From Ephemerocybe angulata (Eukaryota > Basidiomycota > Agaricomycetes > Agaricales > Psathyrellaceae), in contig JAACJK010000170.1 of NCBI GenBank assembly GCA_013368325.1, positions 496,001 to 560,000 on the forward strand: a stretch of DNA of 64,000 nucleotides. Reading direction: 5' to 3'. Within the stretch, counting starts at the first letter, position 1. Every line of letters begins with the position of its first letter. The notes below the pieces were generated by a model. It was given only the letters and a program-made list of their open reading frames with translations. It was not told the origin of the DNA and ran no database searches. The translations under genes and the position numbers were made by a program. Below are positions 30,053 to 42,250 of this stretch, in pieces.

Positions 30053-32908
30053 AGTCGATAGTCTTGACGCTGTTCGACGACGATGAGGACGAGGAAATCT
30101 CACCACCAAAGACTTCAGCTCCGATGGGAAATGCCGAAGCCATTCGAACCCCGATGAATCAGGGAATCCAAGCGCTGGCCATCTCGGCTGCTGCAACCGT
30201 TGCTTCGACGGACATGCGTTGACGGACAAGACCCTTGAGCAAAGGAGGGGCAGCGGACACACACGCACACACACGAGTCGACGCCGACGATCGAGCTCAG
30301 GCGTCGCGTTGATTCCCACGACGTCGCTCGCGTCTTGCCCGCAACCATCACCTGCGCGCCCTGCGATTGCCCGACTCACCGCCAGACCGTTCCCTCCACG
30401 CGACGTGGCTCTTCAGCAAGATCCTCGATTCGCCCAGCAGTTTGAATGCTCGCGACGCGCTGCAATCGGCCGCATAAGGCGCGATTTCGTTTTCCAGGGC
30501 TTGAGGTAACGCTGCTGAGAGCTATACCCGGCGCATAAAGTCAGTATACTTGTTTCTGATAGGCCATGTTGAGCTCACCGTCAGAACCTAGGCCCGTGTC
30601 GCAACGTCCGATCCAGCACACGGCCGACTCTGCGAAATGGCTTCATCGAGCATATCAGCACACTCCCACAGACGACACAGCAATCGATGTCCGACTCACC
30701 AAAGACGATCCGAGATGAACAAGACCAGCAGCTTCGCAAGCAAGGTCAGTCCACGTTCACCTCAAGAAATAGACCGTACTCACTGTTCTCTACAGTATCA
30801 CGGGCAGCAGATCGAGCACACTGACACGACGCGCGCGCAACATCAGCACGACGAGCCCAGAACGAAACTCACGACTCACCGCTGCGTGAAACGAGAGCCC
30901 GAGGTCTGGCGACAACGGAATAGGTCAGTCCATCACACTCGCGCCGATGGAGGGGACGTACTCACCAGTCTACAGCGCACGCGGCAATCGACGATTTACG
31001 CAGATCGAAGCTCAGCACGAGATGGGAAGGCCCGTGGTAGGGCAAAAGCGGCGTTCTCTGTGCTTGGATGCGGTCATAACGAGCGCGGCTGCTCGAGGAA
31101 AGGTCAGTCCCACTCTCAAATGTCAGAGCAAGTGTTACTTACCAGTTCAAATATGCGGCAAAGCCAGTACGACGCCAGGACGACCTCAGCCACAAAGTCG
31201 CAACTGACCGATGCGTGGAAAGGGTTGCGAGGGGTCTATTTACGAGTCTGGCTATCGCAGACAAGGTCAGTCCACCAAGTTCACGTCAACGGATGAACCG
31301 TACTCACCATTCTACAGAAGACGACGATACTCACGACAACAGCTCACGCGGCAGTCGACATCACCAGAGCGCGCTGACAGGACACGCACAATCAACACGA
31401 GCACCACAAATTCGCGGCGCACAACTCACACCAGCGCGACGAGATAGTGAGGGGCAAGGGGCGCTATAACAGGTACAGTCAGTCCTCTAGCCTCACAACG
31501 ATGGGTGAACCGTACTCACCACGCGTCCTATCGCATCCTGTAGCGACATGACAACACCTCCCCACAACGGCTCGCGCAGGTGCCGGAATCGGACGCAACG
31601 AGGCGACTTGCTCAACTCCGATGAACGCCGTCCCCGAGTGCGAGGCCCGTTGTCACCACCATGGCGCCTGGAAAGTACGACGCACGCAATCAACAAGCCG
31701 ACCTATTACCGAAGCAACAGGAACATCCGACTTACCAGGTGGACTGGCGAGGGCGACGGGTGACTGTGGTAGTACGAAAGGTAAGTTTGTTTCAACGAAA
31801 CGTAGCGGCGCCGTACTCACTTTTGTTCAGCCTCTCCTCTACATACTTCGGCATATCACAGCGTCAAGGCATGCGATAGCATCCGGTGTGGTGGGTGTTG
31901 GTGCGACTGAAAAGGGATCCGGAATCTTGGTGAGTCAATCGATCTGTTGAGATTTGGATTGGACTTACAATCTTCCAGAACCTTGCCGTGCAAGCGCCGC
32001 CGCTCTCATTACGCCGTCCACCACAGCACTCGACTTCGACGACGCGACATGGTGTGAGGCCAAGCGAGCCCCGCAATCTCCCAGAATCCCCGTATACATT
32101 CCGCCGTCGTCTCGCTGCCTCCGGCAATCCTTGCCTTCATCTACACTTCGCCGGGGCATCGAAATTCCACGAGGGACACGGCGCACTGTGCCTAGGCTCA
32201 CGCTGAGCTCAAGGGCAATTCTGAAGGTCAGTGTGTCATCTTAGAAGGGTGTGACGAAAACTCACATTCAAGTTTCATAGCTGGCTCGCCGTCAACGATC
32301 CGCGCACTACAGCGCCGACCTCACGGGCCCACCGACCCGTTGCGCACCACGCCGAGCTCGTTGATGTGTATACCTGGTGCTTCTGGATCATGTAAGTAAG
32401 TGATGTTGCCTCTGCGAAATCGTTACGGGCGACTTACCATGCATAGGTTCGTCCTGTTCAGCATGAAATGTGGTGGGATCGACACGTCGCGCTCCAAGCC
32501 TGCGGGATATCGATACAAGTGAGTATATGAATCGTTAAGACTTTATGTTGGCGTACCTTTGCATAGTCAACGAAATGTCGCGCCTGCGTCGAAGTCGAGG
32601 GATTTCGGGGTGGTGGGATGCTGCTGGCCATTTCGGCTCGTCAAGGTTAGTGACTTGTGTGATATGAAGTGTTGTGATGATGTATACTCACGATTTATAG
32701 CATCCCACGTCGACTATACCCTGTCTCTCATCATCCCGCAAGGTCAAACGCGAAGCGGCCGAGGAACGGTCAAGGATCTCCTGGCCGAAATGCTGTCAGT
32801 GAGCTAGAAATTTAGATAATACTGCGCCCACCGTTTGAATACAGGGCCTACGAGATTATCCCTGATTATCTAGTGGATCGAAGCAAAAGGTAAGGTTAGT
32901 ATGATCGT
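30053..32908 (+). other. Locus A, copy 3
   Basis: Same exon/intron order as copy 1 but clearly diverged, so it is useful for testing coding. The module containing 'GKARGRAKAAFSVLGCG' stays open to the donor here, whereas copy 1 has a stop before its donor. Near the end the exon reads 'WWDRHVALQACGISIQ' with an in-frame length difference from copy 1, then 'GGGMLLAISARQ'. The following exon is shifted relative to copy 1 and ends early. An extra exon with 'SARDGKARGRAKAA' type sequence and introns with 'gtcagtcc..actcacc' are preserved. Start unknown. Confidence 0.45.
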
Positions 32909-33231
32909 GTAGTGTAGAAACCATGTACATACCTTTTTGAACGTGAATGACACTCTATCGTTGTATTGAAAAGAAATGGGCTGCAGAGATATGTCAGTAA
33001 GCATGCATCGAGAATGGAGGTGAAGACTTGCCGAAAATGAATTGACCGAAAGCGGACCCAGCAGCTTGAACGACGTCGAGCACATCGACGACGTTGGCAG
33101 AGGTCGTCCAAGGGAGAGGGGAATAACAGCAGAAAGCGAGTAAAGGGTCGCTCAGACGAGTGGTCTGAGCAGACAAGCGAGGTAGAGTGATGAGGGAGGG
33201 AGGTAACTCGCTGAGGAGATGGGGAATTCAT
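32880..33231 (-). other. Candidate gene B, copy 3 (partly decayed)
   Basis: The ATG at 33231-33229 and the pyrimidine-rich first exon are present, but the exon 1 donor region reads cggcaagtc instead of tcgtaagtc (a GC donor or a lost site). Sequence matching exon 3 is largely replaced ('ataatcagggataatctc'). The inverted repeat GCTCAGAC/GTCTGAGC is intact. Probably not expressed as the same protein as copy 1. Confidence 0.3.
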
Positions 33232-34220
33232 CACTGCGCCGTCCTACTCTTATACACTCCCAGCCCACACATCAAAGATCTGGCCAAGCCAGCTACCGTA
33301 CACCCATGCCGACACGTATCTCTACCAAGACCCAAGGTTAAAATTAGACCGGACATCGGGAATGCGTCCAACGCGATATGCGCGCCATTCCACCCTGTGC
33401 CGTGCATCCGCACCAATCCCAAGCACGAAGATTTCGCTGTTCGGTCTGAGGCGACAGCGGGCGGTCATTTCGGGTGTCTGATGGGGGCTAAGCGAGCCAA
33501 GGCGACCGGGATTTGGGCAGGGACGTGCGATTAGAAGCAATTACGGTTGAACGGGGATGAGGAGGAGAGGGTGTGCGACGGGAATGTTTGAATAGAATTG
33601 AGTCGGAGGAGGGGGTTGGGATGACTTTGCTGTGTACTCAGGGGTACTATGGGTATGATATGTATCTACTTTGGCTTTATATGTGGAGGTATTCTGTGCT
33701 AATCGTCGTGTCTCGTCCCGACCCGCGCTTCTGCGCGTGCAACTCAAAGTGCTGCGAGGTTTCCGAGAAACGCATCTGACGTCTCCCAAGTCTCTCAGGG
33801 GTAGTCTCAATATACTCAGCTACTTACCGAAGTACCAAGAAAAGCACTTAGACCTCAGAAATAGCTGCATTCGCATTCATTTGCATCCATCTCCATCTTC
33901 CGTACCTCCCAATCCCGCCGCACCCATTCTCTCATGCTCACACTCGGATCCGAAGGCAGTGGCTCTCTTGGCGGCATCAGTACGTATGATACGTCAAAGT
34001 GAGTGACCTCACATGTCTCTATCGACAGGGAAACGAGTCTAACGCTGAAATTGTGTTGAAGGGTGTGGGGAGGGCATACTCCCGAGATCTCAGTCCCCCG
34101 GGTCTATTTCGCCCTTCAGTCACCAGGGCAGGGCCATTCCATGCTACATACCCTACCTACTACTGATATCACAGAGATTCTACCCACTGAAAGGTCTGGA
34201 TTAGAGCAGAAAGCGCGTCG
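33232..34220. other. Spacer S, copy 3
   Basis: Homologous to 16677-17660. The stretch from about 33540 to 34010 is almost the same as 47100-47580 in unit 5, more so than to units 1 and 2. No gene assigned. Confidence 0.4.
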
Positions 34221-36772
34221 ATTGAAGGGCGCCAATTTAAGCGCCCGATGACGCGCGCTGGAATTCCAGCAAATCGCGACCGATTTTGACCGAGATCTGG
34301 TCTGGACTCCGCAGGTAGGAGCTCCCTGAGCTCACTACACACCACATAAGCCTTAAATCGTATGGTATACGCGTGTACCGAGTGCCGAAATTTACTTACG
34401 GGTGTCTCGAGATTCTCGCGAGATTTTGACTTATTTTCTCGATGTCTCGTTGCCACGCAATCCGCACGGGTGTGACGACATCTCGAACAAAATTGCGCTG
34501 CCATAAAGAGTGTATAAGGGTGACTGCGAGGCGAAACCAAGGAGGAGAGCATCCTCAGGGATCCGGTGTGATAATCTCGCATCCCCCTTAATTCCCAGAC
34601 GCGCGCGCAGCGCGCTGGCCGGGCACCGGATCGTCGAGACCGTACCTGGGTGTATACCAATCTGTTATCTATCATACGGCAGCCAACAAAAATTACGGGA
34701 GACTATGTTACGAGTACATTCAGGGCGCGGAAGGTGGCACAATGGCGGGCGGCCGCGCCTCGCTTACCCCTGCGAGTCTCGTTACCGCCGAGACCGTTTC
34801 CGTAACCCTGATTCAACTGAACAGCCTTGCCGATACGTGAAGCGCCGCTGTGTGTCTTGAGGATAGCGCGATTGATTTTGTGATTTTCGGAGTTCCGGGA
34901 AACGGTGCTGCTGTGATATGAGGTCTGGAATCCAGGCGAAGAGACGGAAGTAACGTACCGAGTCTCAACCCCAATCCCACGTATTCTGTCCGCTTCTCGT
35001 GATTCCGTGGGCCTTCTGCTACGGTGAAATCAATTAGTGAGTGATCAGGGCAGAGCCGGGAGGAATCTGACGTACGGTTTCTATTGCCGGTGGCCTGGAC
35101 TCTGGAGGACGGCGGGGGTGATTTTTCGATTTTTGGAGTTCCGGGAAACAGGTCTGTGCTTAATACTAAGGCTTAGATTAGGGACGGAGAGGCAGGAATA
35201 GACCAAGACTTACCCTCAATAATCCCTCGCAATTCTGAGCCCCTGTCACTGTAGCAAAGTCAATTGGTGAGTGATCGATGCGGAGCGGAGGAAACTTTGA
35301 CATACCGTGTCTGCCGACGGGCTGAGTTGATCGGCGCATGGGTGTCGTCAACGTAACTCTCACCTTGGCTTTCTGCGGGATAACGCCATGCGAGAGGGCC
35401 CGCCCAAGGCTCGTTGGTGACGAGGTGGCGGCGAGAGAGAAAGTGCGGTCTGGAAGGGTGTAAATTTGATTTTTGGGCGTCCGGGAAATGGGGTTGAGTG
35501 GTCGGTTGATGGCGATGGGCACGAACCCGAGAGCGCTGACTCTAGTCTTCAGTATTGAGAATGCGTCGAGATGATACGGCACTGATCTCACCTGCATATC
35601 CATGCGCGTGGGTCGCGAAAATCCGTTTTTGAGCGTCCGGCGGTCGAGGTTGGGCAATAGGTGTGGTGAACGAAACCAGGAGCGCTAACTCGAGACTTCA
35701 GTACCGAGAATGCGTCGAGATGATACGGCACTGCCAATCTCACCTGCATGTCAATGCGCGTGGGTCGCGAAAATCCGTTTTTGAGCGTCCGGCGGTCGAG
35801 GTTGGACCATGGTCCAGGGTCTGGTCGCGCTTGTGGACGAGGCTGGGTGTGACGACGTATGCTTCTGTGTTCAGCGTGCTGGGCTATGGTGGTCACTGGT
35901 GGAGTATTGGTAGCGGTTTTGGGGAATATGAGCCGGTTACTCACAGGGTGGCTCTGGCGTTCGGAAGACGTCGATCTATATGTTCAGAAATGCGCCTAAT
36001 TGCGCGGTCAGCGTGCCATATTGAGAAGGTCATAGGCACATACCGGTGGCCGACTCCTTGCGTGCCAAACGTAGCGTATCGTTGAAAGCGTGCCCGGTGA
36101 CACGTCAGAGACGCGAGGTCAGCGTTGAGTGTACCTCAAGCCGCAGTGACGAAGTAACAAGTTCTTGTGTTGCCTGCTATTTGTCCAGATGAGCTCAACA
36201 TTACAAACTGGAGGCCTGCATACCTGTGACGTTGCAAAGCGATGTATCGACTTCCGGCGAGCGAGAACAACGAGCCCTAGCATATGGTCAGAGATGTGAG
36301 GCTCAGTCGATGAACTCGAAGGACTGACATGGTGTGGAGAGACCCGGTGAGTGAATTGTGTCGACGTGGTTAGGAGGGACGTGTCAGCAGTGGACAAACG
36401 GCATGGGCCACGAATGGTGCGAGTGTCCAGAACACGATGAGCCGAATTACCAGGTCCGTTAGCCGAGATTGTGTGCGCCCGTTGATTGACTCGGGAGCAA
36501 CGCGACGACCGCCGTAGAGGAAGGATAAGTAATTGGATTGGCTCAAGACAATTCGAGGTGTATATACGAGGGCTAAATACCTGGCTAAGACGAGAGGGAA
36601 AGAAAGGAAACTGGACGCGACACCGAGGGCAGAGGAGCAGAACGGTGGTCGGAAATATCATGTACGTACCTGACAGCCGGCATGTCCGGTTGCCAGCGTG
36701 GCCGCCAAGAGGCAGCAGGGCTATATAAGCCAGGGTGCTTTTGTGCCGTGTCCCCCAACGAAGGGTATTCAC
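34221..36772 (-). other. Locus C, copy 3
   Basis: Minus-strand modular locus with the same splice signatures as copy 1, including the exon module 'cccggaactcc' type and the first donor ctgtcag/gtacgta near 36670. A local tandem duplication of about 140 bases is visible at 35520-35810 ('gcgtcgagatgatacggcac' and 'aaaatccgtttttgagcgtc' each occur twice), showing that modules are still being copied. No consistent frame. Confidence 0.4.
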
Positions 36773-36960
36773 CCCAAGTTATGCCCGGCCATGCTCTGCA
36801 CCTCCTTCAACAGAGAGATGTATTCATGGTCGCGGGATGGTTACACCGGTCTGAAGAGTCTAGATAGATTGTAGAGGGTAAATAAGTTAGCTCTTTTTTC
36901 GACTTTTTAGCCCCAAATAGACATTTTCTACCCATAAAAAGCAATTCCCGACGAACGGCG

Positions 36961-37096
36961 CTGCAGCGCGTCACAGCCATCAGGCGCAGCCGTAAGTTTG
37001 ACGCACTGGCTCCGTTCCATCGTCTTTGATAAGCGCAGCACAAATGCAATTCCCCTAAGACTAGTACAGCGGTGACTATCGACATCCCCCGACCAC
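36961..37096. repeat. Unit 3/4 junction with carboxypeptidase relic
   Basis: Same relic as at the unit 1/2 junction (gccgtaagtttgacgcac near 36989), followed by a slightly different deletion ending before 'gcgcagcacaaatgcaattc'. Confidence 0.65.
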
Positions 37097-38325
37097 CTAG
37101 AGCTTGCCGAGCGCAGGGTTGGTGGTGGACTGGCCAGCGGCCTTGGCGCGCTTGCGGAGCATCTGGGTGGACTTGTTGCCACGGAGTCCTCCACCCCACT
37201 GGCGACGGGTCTCCTCGTACTTGTCGGAGCTGGAACGAACACGTCAGGACGGGCGGCACGAAAGATAAGGGAGGTCACGAACAAGTTGGCCTTGGCGGCG
37301 GAGATGAGGGTGGCGAGGTCGCGCTGGTCCTCGCTGCGGACGTCCTGGAGGGCGACGACAGCGGCGGACTTCTTGTGGACGACGGTCCCGAGGCGAGCCT
37401 TGCCCTTGACGATGACGTAGGGGACACCCATCTTGCGGCAGAGCGCGGGGAGGTAGACGACGAGCTCGATGGGGTCAACATCGTGGGCGATGACGACGAG
37501 GGACGCCTTCTTGGCCTCGACGAGGGCGACGACGTGGTTCAGCCCGTACTTGGCAAAGAGGGGCTTCTTGGTGTCCTTGACCTCCTTGCTCTCGGCAGCG
37601 GCGGCGGCGGCAGCCTCGAGACGGGCCTTCTTCTCCTGCTTGCTCTCAGGGCGGTACTTGTTGAGCAGCTTGAAGAGCTGGGTGGCGGTGTTCTTGTCGA
37701 GGGTGTGCGAGAACTGGGCGATGGCGGGTGGAACCTTGAGGCGCTGGTTGAGGATGACCTTCTGGCGCTGGAGGCGGACGTATTCGGGCCACTTGACGAA
37801 GCGGGTCAAGTCACGAACGGGCTGGATGTCCTGGCCTGCGCGGTCGTTAGCTCGGTTCAACAGCAATGTAATTGTAAAATTATCATACCGATACCGAAGT
37901 TCTTGGGCTTGGGCTCGAAGAGAGGGTTCTTCTTGGCCTTGGTGACCTTGCTGGCACCGAAGGGCGCAGCAGCGGGCTTCTTTCCAGTTCCGGCTTTGGG
38001 GGGCTGGTCATCGAGACGAAAGTCAGCAACTCGCTCTTCTCATCGAGAAAAGGTCAACGTTGTACAGCCTTTCGGAGCTCTAGCGTCGCTGCACAGTGCA
38101 CAGCGACCCAGCAGACATGCTTCATCGCTCGGGATAGAGAGCTCTGCATGTTAATGAATGTATTAGAATCGTAGTAGACTCCTGCGCAATTGTCAGTCGG
38201 CGATCTCGACGTTATCCAGATGAAATGCGCACCGTTCGTCTCGAAACGGTTCATTTCTCCGAGATACATTCATTCTACTGGTAGAGCTCGTCCAAACGCA
38301 CGCCGCACCGTCGCAAACTCACCAT
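37097..38325 (-). CDS. RPL8: Ribosomal protein eL8, copy 4
   Basis: Exons 38325-38323, 38003-37889, 37835-37283 and 37229-37097; 267 residues with the 'SKEVKDT' variant and intact eL8 motifs. The last intron (cctcccttatcttt) is shared with copy 5 rather than copy 3. The inner part of the intron 1 hairpin is altered (gtcgctgcacagtgcacagcgac is 23 bases in total, so only the outer 7 pairs remain, between GTCGCTG and CAGCGAC). Nothing suggests loss of function. Confidence 0.95.
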
Positions 38326-38329
38326 TTTT

Positions 38330-41300
38330 GTCGATAGTCAGGGCTTTGACGCTGTTCAACGACGACGAGGACGAAGAAATGATCACTGGAGACTTCAGCT
38401 CCGATGGGAAATGCCGAACCCATTCGAACCCCGATGAATCAGGGAATCCAAGCGCTGGCCATCTCGGCTCCCTTGTTCGACGGACATGTGTGGACAGACA
38501 AGTCCCTTGAGCAAAGGAGCAGGGGCGGACACACACTCGCACACACACGAGTCGACGGCGACGATCGAGCTCAGGCGTCGCGTTGATTCCCACGACGTCG
38601 CTCGCGTCTTGCCCGCAACCATCACCTGCGCGCCCTGCGATTGCCCGACTCACCGCCAGACCGTTCCCTCCACGCGACGTGGCTCTTCAGCAAGACCCTC
38701 GATTCCCTCAGCAGTGTGAATGCTCGCGACGCGCTGCAATCGGCCGCATAGGGCGCGATTTCGTTTTCCAGGATCCAGAGGGCGCGAGGGAAAGCTGCTG
38801 AGAGCGATACCCGGCGCATAAGGTCAGCATACTCGATCCAGATAGACTATTAATGTTGAACTCACCGTCGTAATCTAGGCTAGGTCCGATTCAGCGCAAC
38901 AATTCAGTCGACTCTGTCAAACGGCTTCATATCAGCTCACGAACGTATCGGCACCCTTCCAACCCCGGCACAGCAATCGACGCTCGACTCACCAAGGACG
39001 ATCCGGGATACCCATGGCCAATCGACCTATTACCGAGCCTGGACGCAAGGTCAGTCCCACTATCAAATGTTGGAAAGTACGTTACTCACCAGTTTCGCTA
39101 ACTAGGAGTACGACGCGCATGCTGCTTTCAACACAAAATCGCGGCCCACGGCTCACGGCTACGTGAAACGAGACTGCGAGAGGTGAGGAGCCTTTAAGGC
39201 CGGGTCTGAACAAGGTCAGTCTATCACGTTCACGTTGATGAAGGGGCCGCACTCACTTCACTAGAGTATCACGGCAACACGAGTCGGAATCGACAGAGCC
39301 CCCTGACGCGACGCGCACAATCAGCACAACGAACGCGAACAAATCCGCGCCTCACGACAGCTGCGTGAAACGAGATTGCGAGATCTGGCTACAACAAACG
39401 AGGTCAGTCTTTCACGTTCACGCCAATAATGGGACCGTACTCACCAGTCTACAGGGTACACGGCAATCGACGATTACGCAGATCGAAGCTCGGCAACGAC
39501 TCTGTGGGGCGCGACGGCTTGCGGGACGAGATGGGAAGGCCCGTGGTGAGGCCGAGGCGGCGGTTGCTGAGCTCGGATGCGGTCCTACCGAGTGCGGCTG
39601 CTCGAGGAAAGGTCAGTCCCACTCTCAAAAGTCAGAGAAAGCGATACTTACCAGTTCAAATATGCGGCAAAGCCAGTACGACGCCAGGACGACTTCAGCA
39701 CAACGAGCCGATGCGTGGAAAGAGTAGCGAGGGTTCCTCTGGCTGTCGCAGACAAGGTCAGTCCACAAAGTTCACGTTAATTGATGAACTGTACTCACCA
39801 TCCAACAGAGCACGACGATACCTCACGGCAACCGCTCGCACGGCCGTCGACATCACCAGAGCGCACTGACAGGACACGCACAATCAGCACGAGCACCACA
39901 AATTCGCGGCGCACAACTCACACCAGCGCGACGAGATTGTAAGGGACAAGGGGCACTATAACAGGTAAAGTCAGTCCTCTAGCTTCACAACGATGGGTGA
40001 AGCGTACTCACCACGCGTCCTATCGCATCCTGTAAGCAAGTCAACCTATGACCGAAGGAACAGATATTCCGACTTACAGGGCGACTCGCGAGGGAGATGG
40101 GTGACTGTCACACAAAAGGTAAGTTTGTTTCAACGAAACGTAGCAGCGCCGTACTCACTTTTGTATAGCCTCTCCCCTACACTTTCCGGCATATCACGAC
40201 GTCAAGGCATGCGATAGAATTCGACGTGGTGGTGGTGCTGCGACTGAGAACGGCTATGGAATCTTGGTGAGTCGGTCGATCTATTGAGATTTGGATTGGA
40301 CTTACAATCTTCCAGAACCTTGCCGTGCAAGCGCCGCCGCTCTCATTACGCCGTCCACCACAGCACTCGACTTCGACGACGCGACATGGTGTGAGACCAA
40401 GCGAACCCAGGTCCGGCCGAGCGGGGATTAGGATGGACTGATACAACGGGATAAAGGTTAGTTTCGTGGTCATTAGAATGTCGGAAATACTCACATAACA
40501 TCACGACGGCTAGGTATGCGTCGAGATTGCGAAGGGGGGCCGAGCCGTCAGTCAGAACATCATCGCTTTCATGGAACTGTGTTGTTCTGGATGAATCCGG
40601 TGAGTATTCGTCGTGAGTCGAAAGCAATCGTACTCACAGTCATCCAGAACCCTCATGCCCATTCCGCCGTCGTCCCGCAGCCTCCGGCACCCTGTGCCTC
40701 AACAACGGCTCACTCGACATCGAAGATTCGGCGCGCGGGCTCATAGCCGGCTGCCAGTCGTCAACGATCAGCGCACTGCAGCGCCGACCTCAATGGCCCA
40801 CCGACCCGTTGCGCACCACGCCGAGCTCGTTGACGTGCATAGCTTGTGCTTCTGGATGTTGTAGGTCAGCGATGTTGCCTCTGCGAAATCGTCACGGGGG
40901 ACTTACAATGCATAGGTTTGTCTTTTTCAGATGACCGGCCGTGGAACGTGGTGGGATCGAGACGACGCGCTGCGAGCATGCGGGATATCGATACAGGTGA
41001 GTACATGAATCGTTTAGACTATGTGTTGCACTCACCTATGCGTAGCCAACGAGACGGCCGCGCCTGCGTCGACTTGAAAGGAGACTGGGTGGTGGTGGGA
41101 TGCTGCTGGCCATTTCGGCTGGTCAAGGTTAGTAACTGGGTGATATGAATTGTTGTGATGATGTACTCACGATTTCCAGCCTTCCATCCCACGTCGACTA
41201 TACCCCGTCTCTCATCATCCCGCAAGGTCAAACGCAAAGCGGCCGAGGAACGGCCAGGGTCTCCTGGCGAGAAGACTGTCAGGAAGTGTGAACGGTAGAT

Positions 41301-41395
41301 AACTCTGTATCCACCTTGTGTGTCCGGGTCTTCGATTCTGGCGGACTATCTAGTGAATCAAGGCGAAAGGTAAGGTTAGTATGAGCTTGTAGTGT
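38330..41395 (+). other. Locus A, copy 4
   Basis: Contains the usual donor gtcagt/acceptor tacag series but with exons missing or shortened around 40000-40600. From about 40840 to 41400 it is almost identical to copies 1 and 2, including 'WWDRDDALRACGISIQ' and 'FHPTSTIPRLSSSRKVK', with a few in-frame substitutions ('ERRLGGGG' for 'ERIPGGGG'). This mosaic of diverged 5' and near-identical 3' parts again suggests conversion between copies. Confidence 0.45.
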
Positions 41396-41738
41396 ATAAA
41401 CCATGTATGTACATACTTTTTTGAATGACATTCTATTGTTCTGTTGAAAGGAAAATGGGCTGCATAGATATGTCAGTAAGCGGGCGTAGAGAAACGAAGT
41501 GAAGACTTACGAAAATAACAAGTTTCGCAGAGCGGCGTGCCGTTGAGCGAAAGCGGACCCAGCAGCTTGAACGACGTCGAGCACATCGACGTCGTTGGCA
41601 GAGGCCGTCCAAGGGAGGGCGGAATGATAGCAGAAAGCGAGTAAACGGTCGCTCAGACGAGTGGTCTGAGCAGACAACGAGGTAGAGTGAAGAGGGAGGG
41701 AGGTAACTCGCTGAGGAGATGGGGAATTCAGCAGTGCG
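41216..41738 (-). other. Candidate gene B, copy 4 (no ATG)
   Basis: Exon 1, its gtaagt donor and the TATA-like box are present, but the ATG used in copy 1 reads CTG here (ttcagcag on the plus strand). The middle exon has small changes. The inverted repeat is intact. If B is coding, this copy needs another start. Confidence 0.25.
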
Positions 41739-42250
41739 CCGTCCTACTCTTATACATTCTCAGCCCACACATCGAAGATCTGGCCAAGCCCACTACCGTA
41801 CACCCATGCCGACACGTATCCCTCCAAGACTCAACGTTAAAATTAGACCGGACGTCGGGAATGCGTCCAACGCGATATGCGCGCCATTCCATCCTGTGCC
41901 GTGCATCCGCACCAATACCAAGCACGAAGATTTCGTTGTTCGGTCTGAGGCGACAGCGGGCGGTCATTTCGGGTGTCTGATGGGGGATAAGCGAGCCAAG
42001 GCAACCGGGTTACGTGCGTGAATGTGCGATTAGAATGCATTTACGGTTGAACGGGGATGAGGAGGAGAGGGTGTGCGAAGGGAATGTTTGAATAGAATTT
42101 AGTCGGAGGAGGGGGTTGGGATGACTTTGCTGTGTACTCAGGGGTACTATGGGTATGATATGTATCTACTTTGGCTTTATATGTGGAGGTATTCTGTGCT
42201 AATCGTCGTGTCTCGTCCCGACCCGCGCTTCTGCGCGTGCAACTCAAAGT
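41739..42250. other. Spacer S, copy 4, truncated
   Basis: Spacer S runs to 'caactcaaagtg' at about 42241-42252, where it is fused directly to RPL8 copy 5. The rest of S, all of locus C and the unit tail are missing. Part of this spacer is now the 3' coding end of RPL8 copy 5. Confidence 0.8.
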